Part shown: piece by piece, positions 13,801 through 28,700 of the stretch
How positions within the stretch are numbered: the stretch's first letter is position 1
Layout of the letters: each line of letters starts with the position of its first letter
Assembly: GCF_033807715.1 (NCBI RefSeq)
Contig: NC_084587.1
Location: 21,437,017 to 21,501,016, forward strand
DNA: 64,000 bases
Direction: 5' to 3'
From: Cololabis saira
Taxonomy: Eukaryota > Chordata > Actinopteri > Beloniformes > Belonidae
Translations under genes and position numbers: made by a program
Notes under the pieces: generated by a model
Seen by the model: the letters and a program-made list of their open reading frames with translations, nothing else
What the model was told of the DNA's origin: nothing
The model's database searches: none

Positions 13801-15122
13801 GGACGAGTAAGAGTAACATGTTCTGCAGCACTAGCTCACTCTTACACACACACAGTTCTGTTCAAACCCAAACTCGTAAATTATGTTTACAATTGATTAC
13901 ATTTCTCATCATAACCAAATTGTCAGGATTGTGTTTCTGCATGTATCAACTTCTTATTTGCTTTCCAAGGTAAACTGCCACACACCCTGGTAAGGTGTTA
14001 AGGCTGAATTAAGGTTCTGCGTTACACCAACGCAGGGCATACGCCGTTGCCGTGATGCCGTCGTGAACATTTCCTGACGGACTTCTCCGTCAGTCCATTT
14101 TGCCGTGGTGCAGTACCCCCCGAGAGCACTAGTTGATACTTTGTTTAGCTTCCGCTTTTTTCCAGTCAGAGTTAATCAAAGAGATAAGGACAACTATTGT
14201 GTAAAAAACAAAACAACCCCCCCCAAAAAAAAAAAAATCCCACACACACACGAAGAAAAGAGCGATGAAACTGAAACTGAAACCATTTTTGGGAGCTGCA
14301 CGTCAGGCTACGCCATAGGGTGAACGTCACCACGTACCCTACAGTGTAGGCTCTGCATCGATTTAACGCAGAACCATAATTCAGGCTTTAAAGCCACTCT
14401 GTGTGGAAATATTAGTTCTGACCGTATGGGGGCAGCATATCACAAGCTTGCTCATGTGTCACCTCCCTGGCATAAGGTCCAGCAAAATGCACCTCTAGTG
14501 CAACAAACTTGTATCATTAGACTGCTAGACTGACCCCATTTCCTTGGCACAATATTGCCAGAGGTTCTTCTGTCAACACAGCACATCTATATGCCCCCAT
14601 GTGGTCAGAATTGGTACTGCTATGTAGAGCAGCTTTAAGCAGCTTCATGAAATTCAGAGTTGAACATTGCCAGTCCATTAATTCTGCTTCCTAGTAAAGG
14701 CTTTTGGGACTTGAAAAATATCAAGCATGATTAATACATAATACACTTCCCTGACACCCCGGGCTGACCTCACCCCTCATTGCAAAACATAAATGACCAA
14801 TTCTAACTCTATTAATTATTACTGGCATTATCATGATATATTGTTTCATATTATTATATTAAAGTTATGAAATCTCTTGGCATGTTAAACTATAGTATTA
14901 TATTGTAATATATAATAGTATGGTGATATAATTTGGTTATATGTTATAATATTTTATACAAATTATGTTATATTAGGATATTACTATATTTATTATGCTA
15001 TATTTATATGATATCATGCTACACCACTCTATATGAAAATTGTTTATTTGTTCACTCTCGAATCAATATTCTCAATTTATGTACCTATTTTCATCACCTT
15101 ATTTACACTCAAACACGGCACG

Positions 15123-15159
<37 letters not shown>

Positions 15160-18100
15160 TGATGCTGTCTTTTGTCATCGTTTGCACTGTATGTTAATAA
15201 ATAATAATAAAAAAAAAAAAAAAAAGCATGATTAATACATTTAAAAATTACCTCTAATATGTATTTAACATAGAAAATATGTGTTGGTCCAGAGAACTCA
15301 CCTAATCTCAACTTTAATATGTTGTACTGGTCTTTGTGCTGCTGGATCTGGGACAGCTGCTGGGTGACTGTAGTCGTCATCTGTTCGTTCTGAGTGGTCA
15401 TCGATTCTACTTTCTCTTTCAGCTCCTGGATCTGAGTATCCTGAGGATCACACATAGTAACAACACATCTTAAAATACAAAATGTACTCAATAATGTTTA
15501 ATGAGCTTAAAATGGTTGGTATGTAGTGTATCAGCATGCAGAATCAATGTACCTGCTCTCTGATCAGGTCTTTGTACTGAGTTACGATATTGTCATGGTT
15601 CTCCAATGTCTTCTTCACCTCCTCTTCCTTCTGGTCTTCCTCACTGGATTTGTGAATTGTTTTGGTTATCACACCTGTGTACAGCAGAGAGAGTACTGCC
15701 ACGTTTAAAAGCCAGCCTAAGAAATGTTAGCTGAAGAGAGAATTTCAGGACTCCTCGTCTGACCCTCCAGTTCTTTGACCAGCTTGGTGAACTCGTGGTC
15801 GAAGAGCATCTGCTCTGGAGACGGGAAGACAGGTTGTGGCTTTAGGGCCGCCCGTGAGTAGAGTTCATGCTTGGTTATAAAGCCGAGCTTCTCTACGAAG
15901 TTTTCCTTTCCAATGCGTTTCTCAATCAGTTGTTTTAGTTTCTCTCTGTAGAGGACATGGAAACGATCCAGCAACCAAACACACTGGACTGTCACAGCCA
16001 CAAATACACAACTGAACCACCTATTTCTGGCATGCTTAAATACTACTTTTAACTTTTGTCCCCAATGTTAAAAGTAGACCACGTTAGCTCCCCGGACATA
16101 CTGAACTGACTCAAGGGCACTTACTTGGTGTAGTTTTCCAGTGAGTTGTCATTATAATAGATGCAGATACCGAGCAGCAGCGCGCACAGGCCCTGCACCA
16201 GCCTTTCATCTTCACCCAAATTTTCAGAGATCTGAGCGGTCAGCTACAAAAGTCACAGGGTCAAGGACTCAATCAACAGTCTTTCAAACCTCAGAGCGCA
16301 GTATGTATGTTACCACTCTCACTGGGTATCTATTTTATGCAAAGTACACAATTTTTATTACGAATGTAGAGGTTTGCATTCATTTATAAAGGTTTAAAGC
16401 CACTCCATTTAGCAATACAACTTCTGACCACTTGGGGGCGTACAGCTCTGATATGCTTACAAAACTGTGCTAATAGGGACATGCGGCACGTCTTGTACCA
16501 ACACTTCAGGCGTTTCTCAATATGCGTACTTGTGAAACATCATCATCTGTAGACGAAGTACTGTTCCAATTCTCCAGATCCCATCTGAGCGAGAACAGAA
16601 GAAATACCCAAATATGTTCTCGCTCTGCCCATTTTATTGAGGATGGATCCAGTGGAAGCTTGTGTAGACTTAAGACTGCACAATATCCCAGTATGCATTT
16701 CGCACCAACAAGCAAAAAATAATAGAAGGAAGAGGACTAAATATAAAGTTAGAACTTTATTCTCGTTTGACAGAATGTATTTTTAACATGTTTTTTTGCC
16801 AGAATATAGTTATTACAACTTTGTATTTGTGGAAAAGTTATCAAGATGGAGGCTACTTTGAAATTTCCGCCAACGTTTTTGGATTTCTTTTTCTTTTGAC
16901 TTCTACCAGATTTTTTTGAGAGCAATATATGACCTATTCTCAGTTGTTTTAGTGTTTAAGGTGTTTGTTTTTGTAACCAATTAAAGTGTAGATGTTACGT
17001 GTACAGTGCAATATACGTAAGCCTGTTAGCTGAGCTTTGACGTCATCAAGAACGCAAGTACCCTGCCCTCACAGTTGTAGAAAGAGAGAGATGTGTCCTT
17101 AAAAGTACATTCTTCCAACTCGTACTTGTCAAATACAGAGTCCCCATGTGGTCAGAAATGGTATTGCATCGTAGAGTGGCTTGAAGAATTAAAACTTAAA
17201 ATACAAGGACGGAAGCAAAGTGAAAAGTGAAGCTAGAATGTAGGTACAGACATCTACTGTAAAGAAACTGGCAGGCTGTTGGGGGGCAGCTTGAAGGATA
17301 CAAAGGGAACATTATCCTGATTGTGCAGAAAGTGTGTGACTGCAATCGGACAGTTACTGATCCACGTACACAGCAGCATGAGGAGGCCCACCCTGGTCTG
17401 AACTTTACTGCCCTATGGAGACAAACGCATAAGAGAAATGTTAAAAACATGCTTTATGAGAGTTAAAAATAAACAAACCTTTAAATGCTGTGAGCAGGGA
17501 AAAAAAACACTTTAGACCCTTAAGATTTGCATGTGATGATATTAATGTTAATAACAGAAAGAATCCTATTCACATTTCAGTCAAGGCCAGACAGCAAACA
17601 CTTTGATAAGAAAGAAGTTCAAAACAAATTCTTCAAAGTGGTGAAACAAAATAAACTCCTAAATGGGAAAATCAGATTAAGAAATGGCAATAAAACTTAA
17701 TTTAAATACTATTTGGTTTATAAAGAAGCATTAACTTTTTAAAGACTTGGCTGTATTTCTAACAATTTATTCAGACACTTGAGGCTTAAGAATAAAGATT
17801 CTTGATTTTCAAAGCATGGAAATGACAAAATGTGAAGACAAAAGTATGATAATTTACCTATTTACAAGGTATGAATACAGATCAGACCAAAGACAATTTC
17901 AGATTATTCTCCCAAATGAAATTAAGACTTGAAGTGACATCAATAGGTAGGTAATAAAGTCCTGGTAATTAAATCATGACAAAGACTGAAAAGAGCGTGC
18001 AATAAAAGGACATTCTTCTCTGTTCCCTTGGCATTATCATGCCAGAAGTTCACTAAGTGTTTTGTGGTTTATAATCTTTATTCTCCAAGTGACTGACAAC

Positions 18101-21100
18101 TTTCAAATCAAAAGCATGATAGAAGTGAAATACTTCCAGATTTCAGCGCATGCACAGCAAAATCCATTGTGCTTTTTTTCCTTTTTTTTTTAGAAAATGA
18201 CAAAAGAAACTGAAATGTAAATTATATGAGATTAAAAAAAAACATTTCCATGAAAACAACTTTGAGAAAAGATGTTTTATGTTTGTAATAATCAGTATTT
18301 TTTTTCCTTTCTAGAATAAATTAAACATTTACAGAGAGGTTTATGTTTTTCCAACAAGTAGATGTAGGTTATTTCTCTCAATCAGTTGTAGGGAAAAAAG
18401 GAGGGATTTTCATGGAGCTGGAATTCAATGCACAATGAGGATCTTGTGCAAGTTGAAGTCTAAACTTCAGATTTAAGCTTCTAATCAGCTGATGCATTAC
18501 TATGTGATGCACAACATGCTTTAAAATGACGGATGAGCCTCTTGATTGTGGTCAAACAATGGATGCCAAGAAAATATGGAAATATGAGCAATAAAAATGT
18601 TGGGGGGGGGGACTTATAATCAAATTTTACTGCTATAACTTACAAAAATCACCTTTTCAGCTTTTGTCTCCATATGTGACGCAATGCAAAAATGAGGAGG
18701 AAAACAAAAGACAGGAAATGAACACATGTATCAAATGAGCAAAAAGTCAGGGGTTTGTAAACAACCGCTGACAGAGAGCTCAGACTTTGGACTCGTTGAA
18801 ATGTAATTGTGTAAGAGAACCATAATAAACCACATCCCCATCTGTATAACTTGATCTGATATATAAGGTTAAAAAAAAAAAGAATAGATTTTTTTTTTCT
18901 TTTTTAAAGTTCAAAGCCCTGAAGTCGTCAAATTACCTTGATAGTGATTAATCAATCATCGCCGAGTGAAACGTTTGTGGAATTAATCAGCTTCGATCGA
19001 ATCAAGATTGAACCGAGACAGATAGAATGTGTACTTTGTGGTTGTTTCCAAGTTTTAAACATATACCAACAGTAGGAATATTTTCTTCCTCCTCGAAAAA
19101 CTACTGTTCACAACAGTAAAATCTCTCAAGGAGCCTCTGAAACTGAGCGCTGCAACTGGACAAAAACTGATGAGCGGGGTCAACTGTCATTGCTGTAAGT
19201 CCTACCATCTGGAACAGGCGTCTGTGGTCGGATTAAAAATAAACAAACCGTACTATCCCAGACACGGGGTGTAATCAGAAACTGTTGTCAAACATACGAC
19301 TCTACTCCATCATACTGTTGTGGTTTACAGACTTTCACCAGACAGTGACGACAAGACAGATTGTTCTACTAAAAGATATAATAATAACAATAAAAAAAAT
19401 AAATAATTTTCCCTGATGATCATAAACTGTAGATAAGAGGCTGGAAAGCAGTCAAATACTGACAGCAGAAGTGGAGCAGAAATGCACTTGACATGAGCCA
19501 CAAACACTTATCAGAGCTATACCGGGTATGTGCAAGTGACCAAAAGTCAACGTAATCAGAAGCCTGACCATCTTCACCCTGTCTTCCTTAGTGGATGGGG
19601 ACAGAAACTCATTTCTACTGAATGCAGTTGCAGTCTCAATGTTTTTAGTCACTTCTTAGCATCCACAGTTTAATGTTACATTTTATATTGATGTTGATAG
19701 CTTTTTCTGGAGGCTCAGAGCTGTGAATATCACTAAATTGGGAAAGCAACTTGTGCCCAGCCTGAAAACTATGATCTCCAAATACAGTAACACCAACTCC
19801 AGCTGCTTGCGCAACTGAGAAAATAAATAAAAGTTAAACACTACACAGATGCGTGCAATATTTTTGATCAACGCAAATGGAAGTATAAACTCAACGTCAA
19901 TATAAAAGGAGGAAGAATTTGTATTAATATGTGCAGTAACCGTATGTAAGCAGAAATACACTAGCACAACAGTAACTTCAGAGTTGTCCACAGATGGAAG
20001 TGACATCTTAAGGATAAACTTGTGAGAAGTGAAAAGGTTAACTAGCAGGTTATGTTTGTTCATATGAAACCAAACAGCCACAATATCAAAACACTGACAG
20101 GCGCAAGTTAGAAACATCTTGTTACAATACAAAAACCTACTAAGTACACCTTCATATCAGCATTGACATGGATGTTATTTTGACACTTGGCACCTCGGGA
20201 TTAGTGACAACAACACCCCCACACAGCAATAGCATTGTCCTGAAGAGTCAGCATCCCTCACCAAAACAGCAGGGGGGGAAACACAAAACAGCCCCACAAA
20301 AAAATGCTCAGGAAGATCTTAACGAACACAACAACCTGGCCTCACCATCTGACTACATCCATTTTTTTCCCAATTGATGTGACTCATATCTGATTTTTTT
20401 TGTCAGAGTTGGAGATATATCTGAATTCATACTGCAACTTTTATCCACACGCTTGCACTCATCCTTTAAAGCTACAGTAATAATGGAAGATTTCTTCAAC
20501 ATTTTTTTATGAAGATGATAAAGAACTGGAATTTGATAGTTTACTGCATTTAGAGACATTGATGAAAATAAAGACTTTATAAAGATAATGGTTTTGGACA
20601 CTCGGACGGAAGTTTCAACATCTGCTGGTCTTCTTTTTAGCTGTGCGTGTTCCCATAAGAGCAGAGAAAGTGGGTTGCATGTAGGGCTGGGCGATATGGC
20701 AAAAAAAGTGATCACGATTTTTTTTCCCATATTGAACGATCTCGATTTTAAATCACGATTTTTTTAAATCAGAAGATCCCCCCCTCCCTTCTGGAATAAA
20801 ATAGAAAGAAACCAGAGATTAGTTTTTTTTTTATTAACAAATAAAGCAAATAGCATGTTTTAACAAGAATCCAGAATGCTACCAGTGGTACCCACCGAAA
20901 AAACTAGGGATGCACCAAAATGAAAATTTGAGGCCGAAACTGAAGCGGAATAAAATTTAAAGACTTGAATACTGAGTACTGAATAGCCTACGGAATGCGG
21001 TTGTTCAGTTTTTCATTTATTTTGCCATTTTTTCACAATTGCATAGATAAAATTGCAATGACATTATTAAAAACAAAAACAGTAAACTAATATGATTTGA

Positions 21101-22659
21101 GCCACTGTCAAGCAGCTGGCGATGCGGTTGCTTAAATTGACCAACAGGTGGCTCTCTAACATCACTGTTTGTTTACTGTGCGTGACTCTGACGCTGGTTA
21201 GTAATTAAGGAGTTAAAACTCACTCGCCACTTACGGGACTCAGTAACCAGCAGAAACGGCAGTTTTATTACATTTATTAACTGTAGTACCGCTATTATGA
21301 GAGGTTATTTCTCACAGTATTAGCCTAAAGGGACTTAAGGCTGATTTATGGTCCAGCGTTACACCAACGCAGAGCCTACGGCGTCATCATACTGAGCTCT
21401 GCTTGTTGTCTCCGCGCTCCGACACATTCACTCCGCTGAGCGCGCACACACGCACGCACGCACACACACACCCATGTCGGGGCCGCGGAGTTTCTGAAGT
21501 CGGCGGTGATGAGTAATTTGTGGTACAAGCAGAGCGAATCACAACTTTAATGAGTGCGGTTCGAATACACAATACATCCATCACGAAGGGCATTTTGTGA
21601 ATCCATCACACCCTCCTCCTGTACGCTCGGAAGAAGTTGTCCGGCGAAATAAATAAATAAATAACCGCTAACCGTGAGTCCCGGTCGGCTCGAAGCTAAG
21701 CTAACGCTAGCCTGCGGTTGTTGTCTTGTAGTTTTATTCTCTCTGGTCACGCTTGCTCCCACCAGTGCAGGGGAGGCAGATGTGACTACTTTACTGCCTA
21801 TGGTCATGCAACTTGCCGCGGCATGTCATGCCATGATCAATTAATGCAGACAGCGCGGTGCCAGGAAAGCGGGTTGTGATTGGTTGTCGTGCACTTTGCT
21901 GCAGCATGTTTTGCACGTGATCGAGAAAGTAGACCCACAGCTGATCACCGTGATCGAACTTAATTTGATCACGATCACAAATCGAGATCGTATAATCGCC
22001 CAGCCCTAGTTGCATGCACAAGATAATGGTGCAGACGGAGTGAACGTAGTAAAAGATGCTGAGGTGTTCACCTACACTCCAAACTCCCTAGGTACCCATC
22101 TAATAGGATCTCATGGGATATGTGCAAAGCAAGCCTAATGCGGAAATACCCCACCCCATGATACAACTCCAAAAGGATCTGATGCCAGCATTACCCTGCC
22201 AGACACTGAAGGACAGGACACCATCAAATGACAGTGACAGACTGTCAAGGAGTAACTAAATCCTTCCATTAAGCTTGAAGATGGTCATTCACATTCAAAA
22301 AAAAAAAAAAAAGAGACAAAACCTTCAGCCACTTGCTGAGGTGGATATATACAGGACTGTCTCAGAAAATTTGAATATTGTGATAAAGTTCTTTATTTTC
22401 TGTAATGCAATTAAAAAAACAAAAATGTCATACATTCTGGATTCATTACAAATCAACTGAAATATTGCAAGCCTTTTATTATTTTAATATTTCTGATTAT
22501 GGCTTACAGCTTAAGATTAAGATTCCCAGAATATTCAAATTTTTTGAGATAGGATATTTGAGTTTTTCTTATTTGTAATGAATCCAGAATGTATGACATT
22601 TTTGTTTTTGTAATTGCATTACATAAAAAAAACAATATTCCAATTTTCTGAGACAGTCC

Positions 22660-22743
<84 letters not shown>

Positions 22744-25700
22744 GGACTGTGAAAGACTGAGAAAGACAAACAGCAGGGGAAAGACACAAAATTAGCTACA
22801 GCACAGCAACCGTCCAAGATCAAAGCTTACAAGCAGGTGTTAGGATGACTTCAGCTAAGACAGAAGAACAAAAAAACAGCTGTCCCTCTTCTCTGAACCT
22901 CTCTTTAGTGCCCACTTGTGTTCTTTACACATTCCCCTTGCGAACACAATAAAGAACAACCAGAGCTTCCAGATCTGTGAGGTTGTCACCTGTTTGCTAC
23001 TGTTATTAGGAAGAACGGGTTGTAGTCTGACGTTAAGGACAAGGAAGGGTACTAAAAGGGTTAAAGGGAAGAACGCCCACTGTCCTGTGGACCACCAAGT
23101 TCCTTGCTATGCTTGCCAAGCCAAAACAACCAGTACGGGTGCCACCCAAACAGACACACACTGCATACGCTTTACTCACCCGCCGGACGATCTTATCACC
23201 CTGCAAAACCACAATAATGTGACACTGTTCTCTTCACTGTGGTTTACAAGTTAGTATTCATTTTTGTAAAAAAATCCTCCTGTTTTGACATAAATTTATG
23301 CTACCGAGACATACAAAACATATGAGTGAAACCATCAGTATAAGTGTCATGTCTTACCTGAGACAGGATGTTGGTGCACTGCTGCAGCAGGGAGACGGGG
23401 GGCTTGCCCAGGCTGGTGGCAAGCTGGACCCTCAGCAGCTGCTCCTTCTGAGTGAGGTTGTCCTGCAGGGCATGAGCCAAGGCCACCGCAGCACACCAGT
23501 TGGAAAGAGAGTCCGCGGAGAAGAGGCCTCCGCACAGCAACTGGCCTGCTGAAATGGAATTGGCTGGGGGGAAAAAAGTGAGATTTTTTTTTTTTCCTCA
23601 AAGGGGGGGGGGGGATCAAAAAAACTTGTAATAGAACCTGATTATTACTTACCATCAATGGTGGAGGGAAGCAGTGTAGCCACTATCTCCCCCTGGCCCT
23701 TCTGGTTTTTGTATAGAAAACACTGGAAACAGTAAAGGACTGCACACCGAAGTACAAACGGTTGTCTCTCGTTTACCATGGACATGAGGAGCACAACAAT
23801 GGCGGGTCTACAGAGGCACGAGAAGGAGAGATCACTCATCAACTTCATTCCAGTTCAGCATGGAAGAATCTATATTTTGGTGGACTGATTACTTTACCTT
23901 GGAGGGTTTGAAGGTGCATTGACAGAAGCAAAGTAGTCCTGGTTGATCTGTGATCCCCTGATAACCTCTGAAACGGTGTTTATGGTCTGCAAATTAAAAG
24001 AAAAAAACAAAAAGAACAAAAAAAGACAGTCATATTAGACAGTCAAAGTAGCTGATTTTTCTCTCGGCGTCAGTCATTCTGGCTGGTTGACGATCAACAA
24101 AGTGCTTACCTCTGTGAGGATATCAGCAGGTACGCCAGTAGCCATGAGGATGGTGCACAGCTGCTGCAACAGGCCACACTGGTACATGCACTTCTGACAG
24201 CTGGCAGTAGCTCCAGGCGAGTTCACGGGTGACACCATCACTCGCACCAGCTGGAATTGTAAAGTTGTTCAAATGTTTTGGTAAAAATGTCAAGTCCCAC
24301 TGTTTTACATTTTAAATACGTAATTAGATTAAGGTTGTGTTCACACTTGCCATGTTTAGTTTAATTAAATGGTACAGTTAACGACTCAAACCTTGGTGGA
24401 CATCAAAATAAAGCAAGCTAATGTCCAACCAAGTTGTGATCTTTTACACGTGTCTCCTATTGTATCCTTTGGTCAGTTTTATGCTTTAAAACACCAGCGT
24501 GAACACCAAACAAAGCAGAACTTTCTAGTGGGAAACCAAATAAAAATGTTTCAGATTCTGCTGTGATCTGAACCAAAAGTGGCAAACTAAAAGTGTGAGC
24601 GCACCCTAAATCAACAGTTAGACTTGGCTGTTGTGGGTTACCTGCAGCATGAGGTGGAGATTAGTGACCTTCTGAGCAGACCAGCCAGAGTTATCATCAC
24701 CAACCTCAAACCAGGGCTTCATCCTCTGGATGTACGAGCCCTCCTTGAAGAAGTTCTGGTTGGAGCTGTTGTTCTTCAGCAAGTTAAGCAGCAACAGCAA
24801 ACAGTCCTCCACCACAATGCCTGGACACAGGACAAGAATGGATGAGGAGAAAAAAGATATGTATGGGACGCATAATTATAAATGTTAATTGATAATTCAG
24901 CTATCAAAATCTCCTCACCTCCATCACTACTCCCTTCTTCTGTTATGATATCTAGAAGACGCTCAAACGCGTTCTCAAAGGCCACAATCTTCTGAATGGC
25001 TGCGTTGCCTTTGGTCAGCTGTTGCAGCAACAGCAAGCCCTGTCGAAAGCCGAAAACAGGACGTCACACACTCAAAGCCCAGTATCCAGCACTTCATTTC
25101 ACAGGCGTTAAAGGCTGGATGATGAATGAACTTACATCATTGCGAATTACTTCTCTAGAATCTGCTAAAAGATCCATCAATCTGGAAACACCTAAAGGGA
25201 ACAGAAAAAGCATTTTGAATATGTATAATGAAACTTATATCCCCAATATGACTTATCATCTCTTTAGGAAGCTCAAGAAAGCAGATGTAAAAATGAGGCA
25301 GGGATGTTAAAATAACATGCAAAAAAAAATCATGTTGTAACTTAAGTGATGATAGAAAACTCACCCATGGGGCTGACAAGAATGATACCCTGCAACGTGA
25401 CGCCCTGGCTCTTCAGGAGAGCAGTCAGCAACTTCACCCCAGGCCAACGTACGTGGAAGTCAAACTCCTGAAATGACATCATTCATAAATACACAGGAAA
25501 CGCTTTTATCAAATACATGAAGACAGGCGTTTTGCTGCTGGTACCTCCAAGAGAGTGAGAAGGAGAGTGATATGCTCAGGGTCCTGGATAAACTTTTCGG
25601 TAAACTGGGCACCGACGTCATCTGGCTGCTTCTGGGCATTCTCATCTGGGAAAGTAGGTGGAAAAAAACGGCTCTTGACATAAATGGCTCTTTGACTAAA

Positions 25701-28700
25701 TTAAAATTAGAAGAAATGTATAGGGATCTTTAACTTGTTAAAATACTGCAACAGAATATGAGATGATAACTTTCTGTAGAAATCACAGTAATTGGCACAT
25801 GGGACAAATACATGTGCTAATGTTCAGGGTGAGCACTGTGATCAAACCACCATAGGAAGGGGAAGAGGAGGCTACACACAGATGAGGGAACACACGTTTT
25901 AGCAGAGGGATCTTTAGTGGTCAAGAGTTAATGAAGAATGGATTTCATTAGATTAACAATGAATGGGTTCTGGTGGTTTTGAAGTCATGGTAAAAAAAAA
26001 CTTGAAATTTGGGGTTTTCCTGGACCCCACATCACAGCTCAGCATCAAGCGTGGTTGTCTTTCGCTAATTCCTTGTCAATTTCTCTAAACATCTTCCCTT
26101 AAACTTATGTAGTTAATTGAAAAATATACTTAGGAAAACATTATATGATGTAAGTTTTGTGACATATTGAAAGAAAATAAGAAAACAAAGCAATAATTGT
26201 GGTATTAGTAGAGCATTCCTGTTACTTCCCAAAAACTCCCTCTAGTCACTTATATGCCCATTGTTTTTTTAGTGAAGTTAGTCATTGTGTAGTACTACAG
26301 CTACTGCACATTTGGCTTAGTTTCAGTACTGACCAGGCATGGACACATTCTTACTCTTCCCTGAAACAGGGAGAGAGATTACTGCGTCTGCGAGGGAAGT
26401 AGGTGGAAGAGAAAACGTAAAAGCCTCACCCACAAGCTAGCATTCATTCAACTAGTCTGAAATTAAACATCAGCTGACTGATTCTTCTGAAGACATGCCA
26501 CAAAACAAAAAAAAAAAAAAAGAAGCTAGAAATGTATCAGCTTTTCACCATTAGGCCACTGCGGGATTAACTAAAAAAAGAAGAGAAAAAAAAGCATAAA
26601 TGTGCTCTTTTTTTTTATGCCAAATATGATTGGCAAGTGCTCCTGGTGGTTAATAGGGCTGGCATCATGCACAGTCAAAAAGTTTTACCTTCTGATTCAT
26701 CTGTAGGGTTAAAACATGGAAGAGAAAAGAGAGACAAGAGTCTTCACATAACGCAGTCATTATCAGTAAACAGGAGGAGGGAATGCAAATTGAATGCTGT
26801 CCAACTGACATGAAATCAACTGATATACACATGCAAACTTAACATGGGTCTTTAGTCAGTGGAGGCGTCTATAAGCTGAACAGAATTAGAAGCTAATTTC
26901 TTCACAACAGTTTTAGATACTATTAGATTCCCGTTTTCTAATAGTAATGCTCATATGTGCATAGTGTAATGTGCATAGTCTGTTGTTTTTAATAAGAAAT
27001 AAAAGCATAGTACCTTGCTCTTCCTCCTCATCATTGGAGATGATGTTGTAAAGTGTGTCCAAAGCATATCCGAGGATTTCAGAGTCAGACCTGAGAATTT
27101 GGAGTTAGAATCAGAATATTTGCAAAATGCGTTTTTTCATAATTTACAAAGCTGTGACAAAATAACAAGATTTCAAGATTGCCATGGTTCTAAAATCAGA
27201 ATTAGAAATATTTTGTTTACAAGTAGAGGTATCAACATACCTGTCAGTTTGCAATATGTTAACCAAGTGCTCCATCGCCTGCGTGCCGACTTCCATGCGA
27301 TATTTCTACAAAAAGGGTAATAATTTCCATAAAACTGGTGAGATATTGTGGCCAGATGATACAAATAAATAAATAAATCAATGAAATTAGTTCTGAACTC
27401 TGGTATTTTTTAATTACACACAGGAAGTCTGTGCGACTTGCACTGACCGTCGTGTATTTATCCGCAGGGCTTTGCCCCTAAAACCCCTTATTCAAGCCTG
27501 ATAAACTCATTACTCATGGTTGAGGAGCAGCTTCTAACAAAAATGCCCATGAACGGAAGTGAAAAGAGATTTGGTGATGTTCTAAGTCAATGATTAGTTC
27601 ACTTTTATCAGTGGAATTTAATAAACAAGACCTTCGCCTACGACTGAGACAAAAAGCAATGAGAACATTATGTTCACCTTTATAACTACTACTAAACAGA
27701 AAATTGTGCTTTAAATGTTTTCCAACTCATGACAACAGATCCCATAACATACCAGTGATTGGTCTAGTCTGCTTATTCCAAATGAGAACAACAAAAAACA
27801 CGGACTGAAAGTGAAAGAATTGAAAAAACATGAGCCCATTGTTTCTTTCATTTTACTGCCATTTATTTTTTTAATATAACTAGTCAGAGTTGCTAAACAC
27901 CTGCCAAAGTTCCACACAGTCAATCAATGCATTTTTCAACTCAATTTATAAGCTGATTTTGTTACTAAAGTTCATAAATGATGCTGGGGGCTTTCATAAT
28001 GTCAGCTGTTTTTTTTTTAGGCTCATACTCAAAACATAATTTAAAAATCATGTCTAATAAAACTATGTATTATTTATAATAATTAAGTATTATTATTATT
28101 TATAAAAAAATCCAACTAATGTTTGCATGAGCATTCATAGAGACAGACTAGTCATTTTTGGAGACTGGATTGCAGGAATCTTTTGAGAATCGTATGTATT
28201 CCTCCAATATGGTGCAGCATACAGAATGGGGAGCTAATAAAAGGAAAGATTGCAGTATAATAAATGATTGCAATAATGTAGCCCTGTTGTCGCTCGCTGG
28301 TTATGAAAATGTAATACTGTTCTTAAAAAGTTCTTCACTTGAACCAACTCTGTACTCGTCCAAGAACAAATCCCATCACCAGCGTCTGGATCAAGTTTGT
28401 AAAAAAAGTTTGTTTAGATATCTATCAAACAAGCCACTGAGTATGTTTATCTACACTTCCTTTATTTGTAAAGTTGTCTTCATACTTTACCTTCGACAGG
28501 GACTTGAGAGCCCGGACAGCATCTCTACGGTCTTCTAGAAGTGTTGATGAGGCGACTCTGTCACACAACCTCTGGATCTGTTCATAGAGACACCTTTATT
28601 TATTAATTTTATTCTAGAATCCCTTCTTTGTCCTCTACAGCACCTCAATGTTTTATATACAGCAAGGCTGCATGATGTTAGGACAAAATGCAACATATAA

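Noticed and set aside
23347..23658. Second minus-strand frame over the uso1 exon at 23358-23563
   Set aside because: Out of frame with flanking exons; the chosen frame reads [11 protein letters not shown], as in p115.
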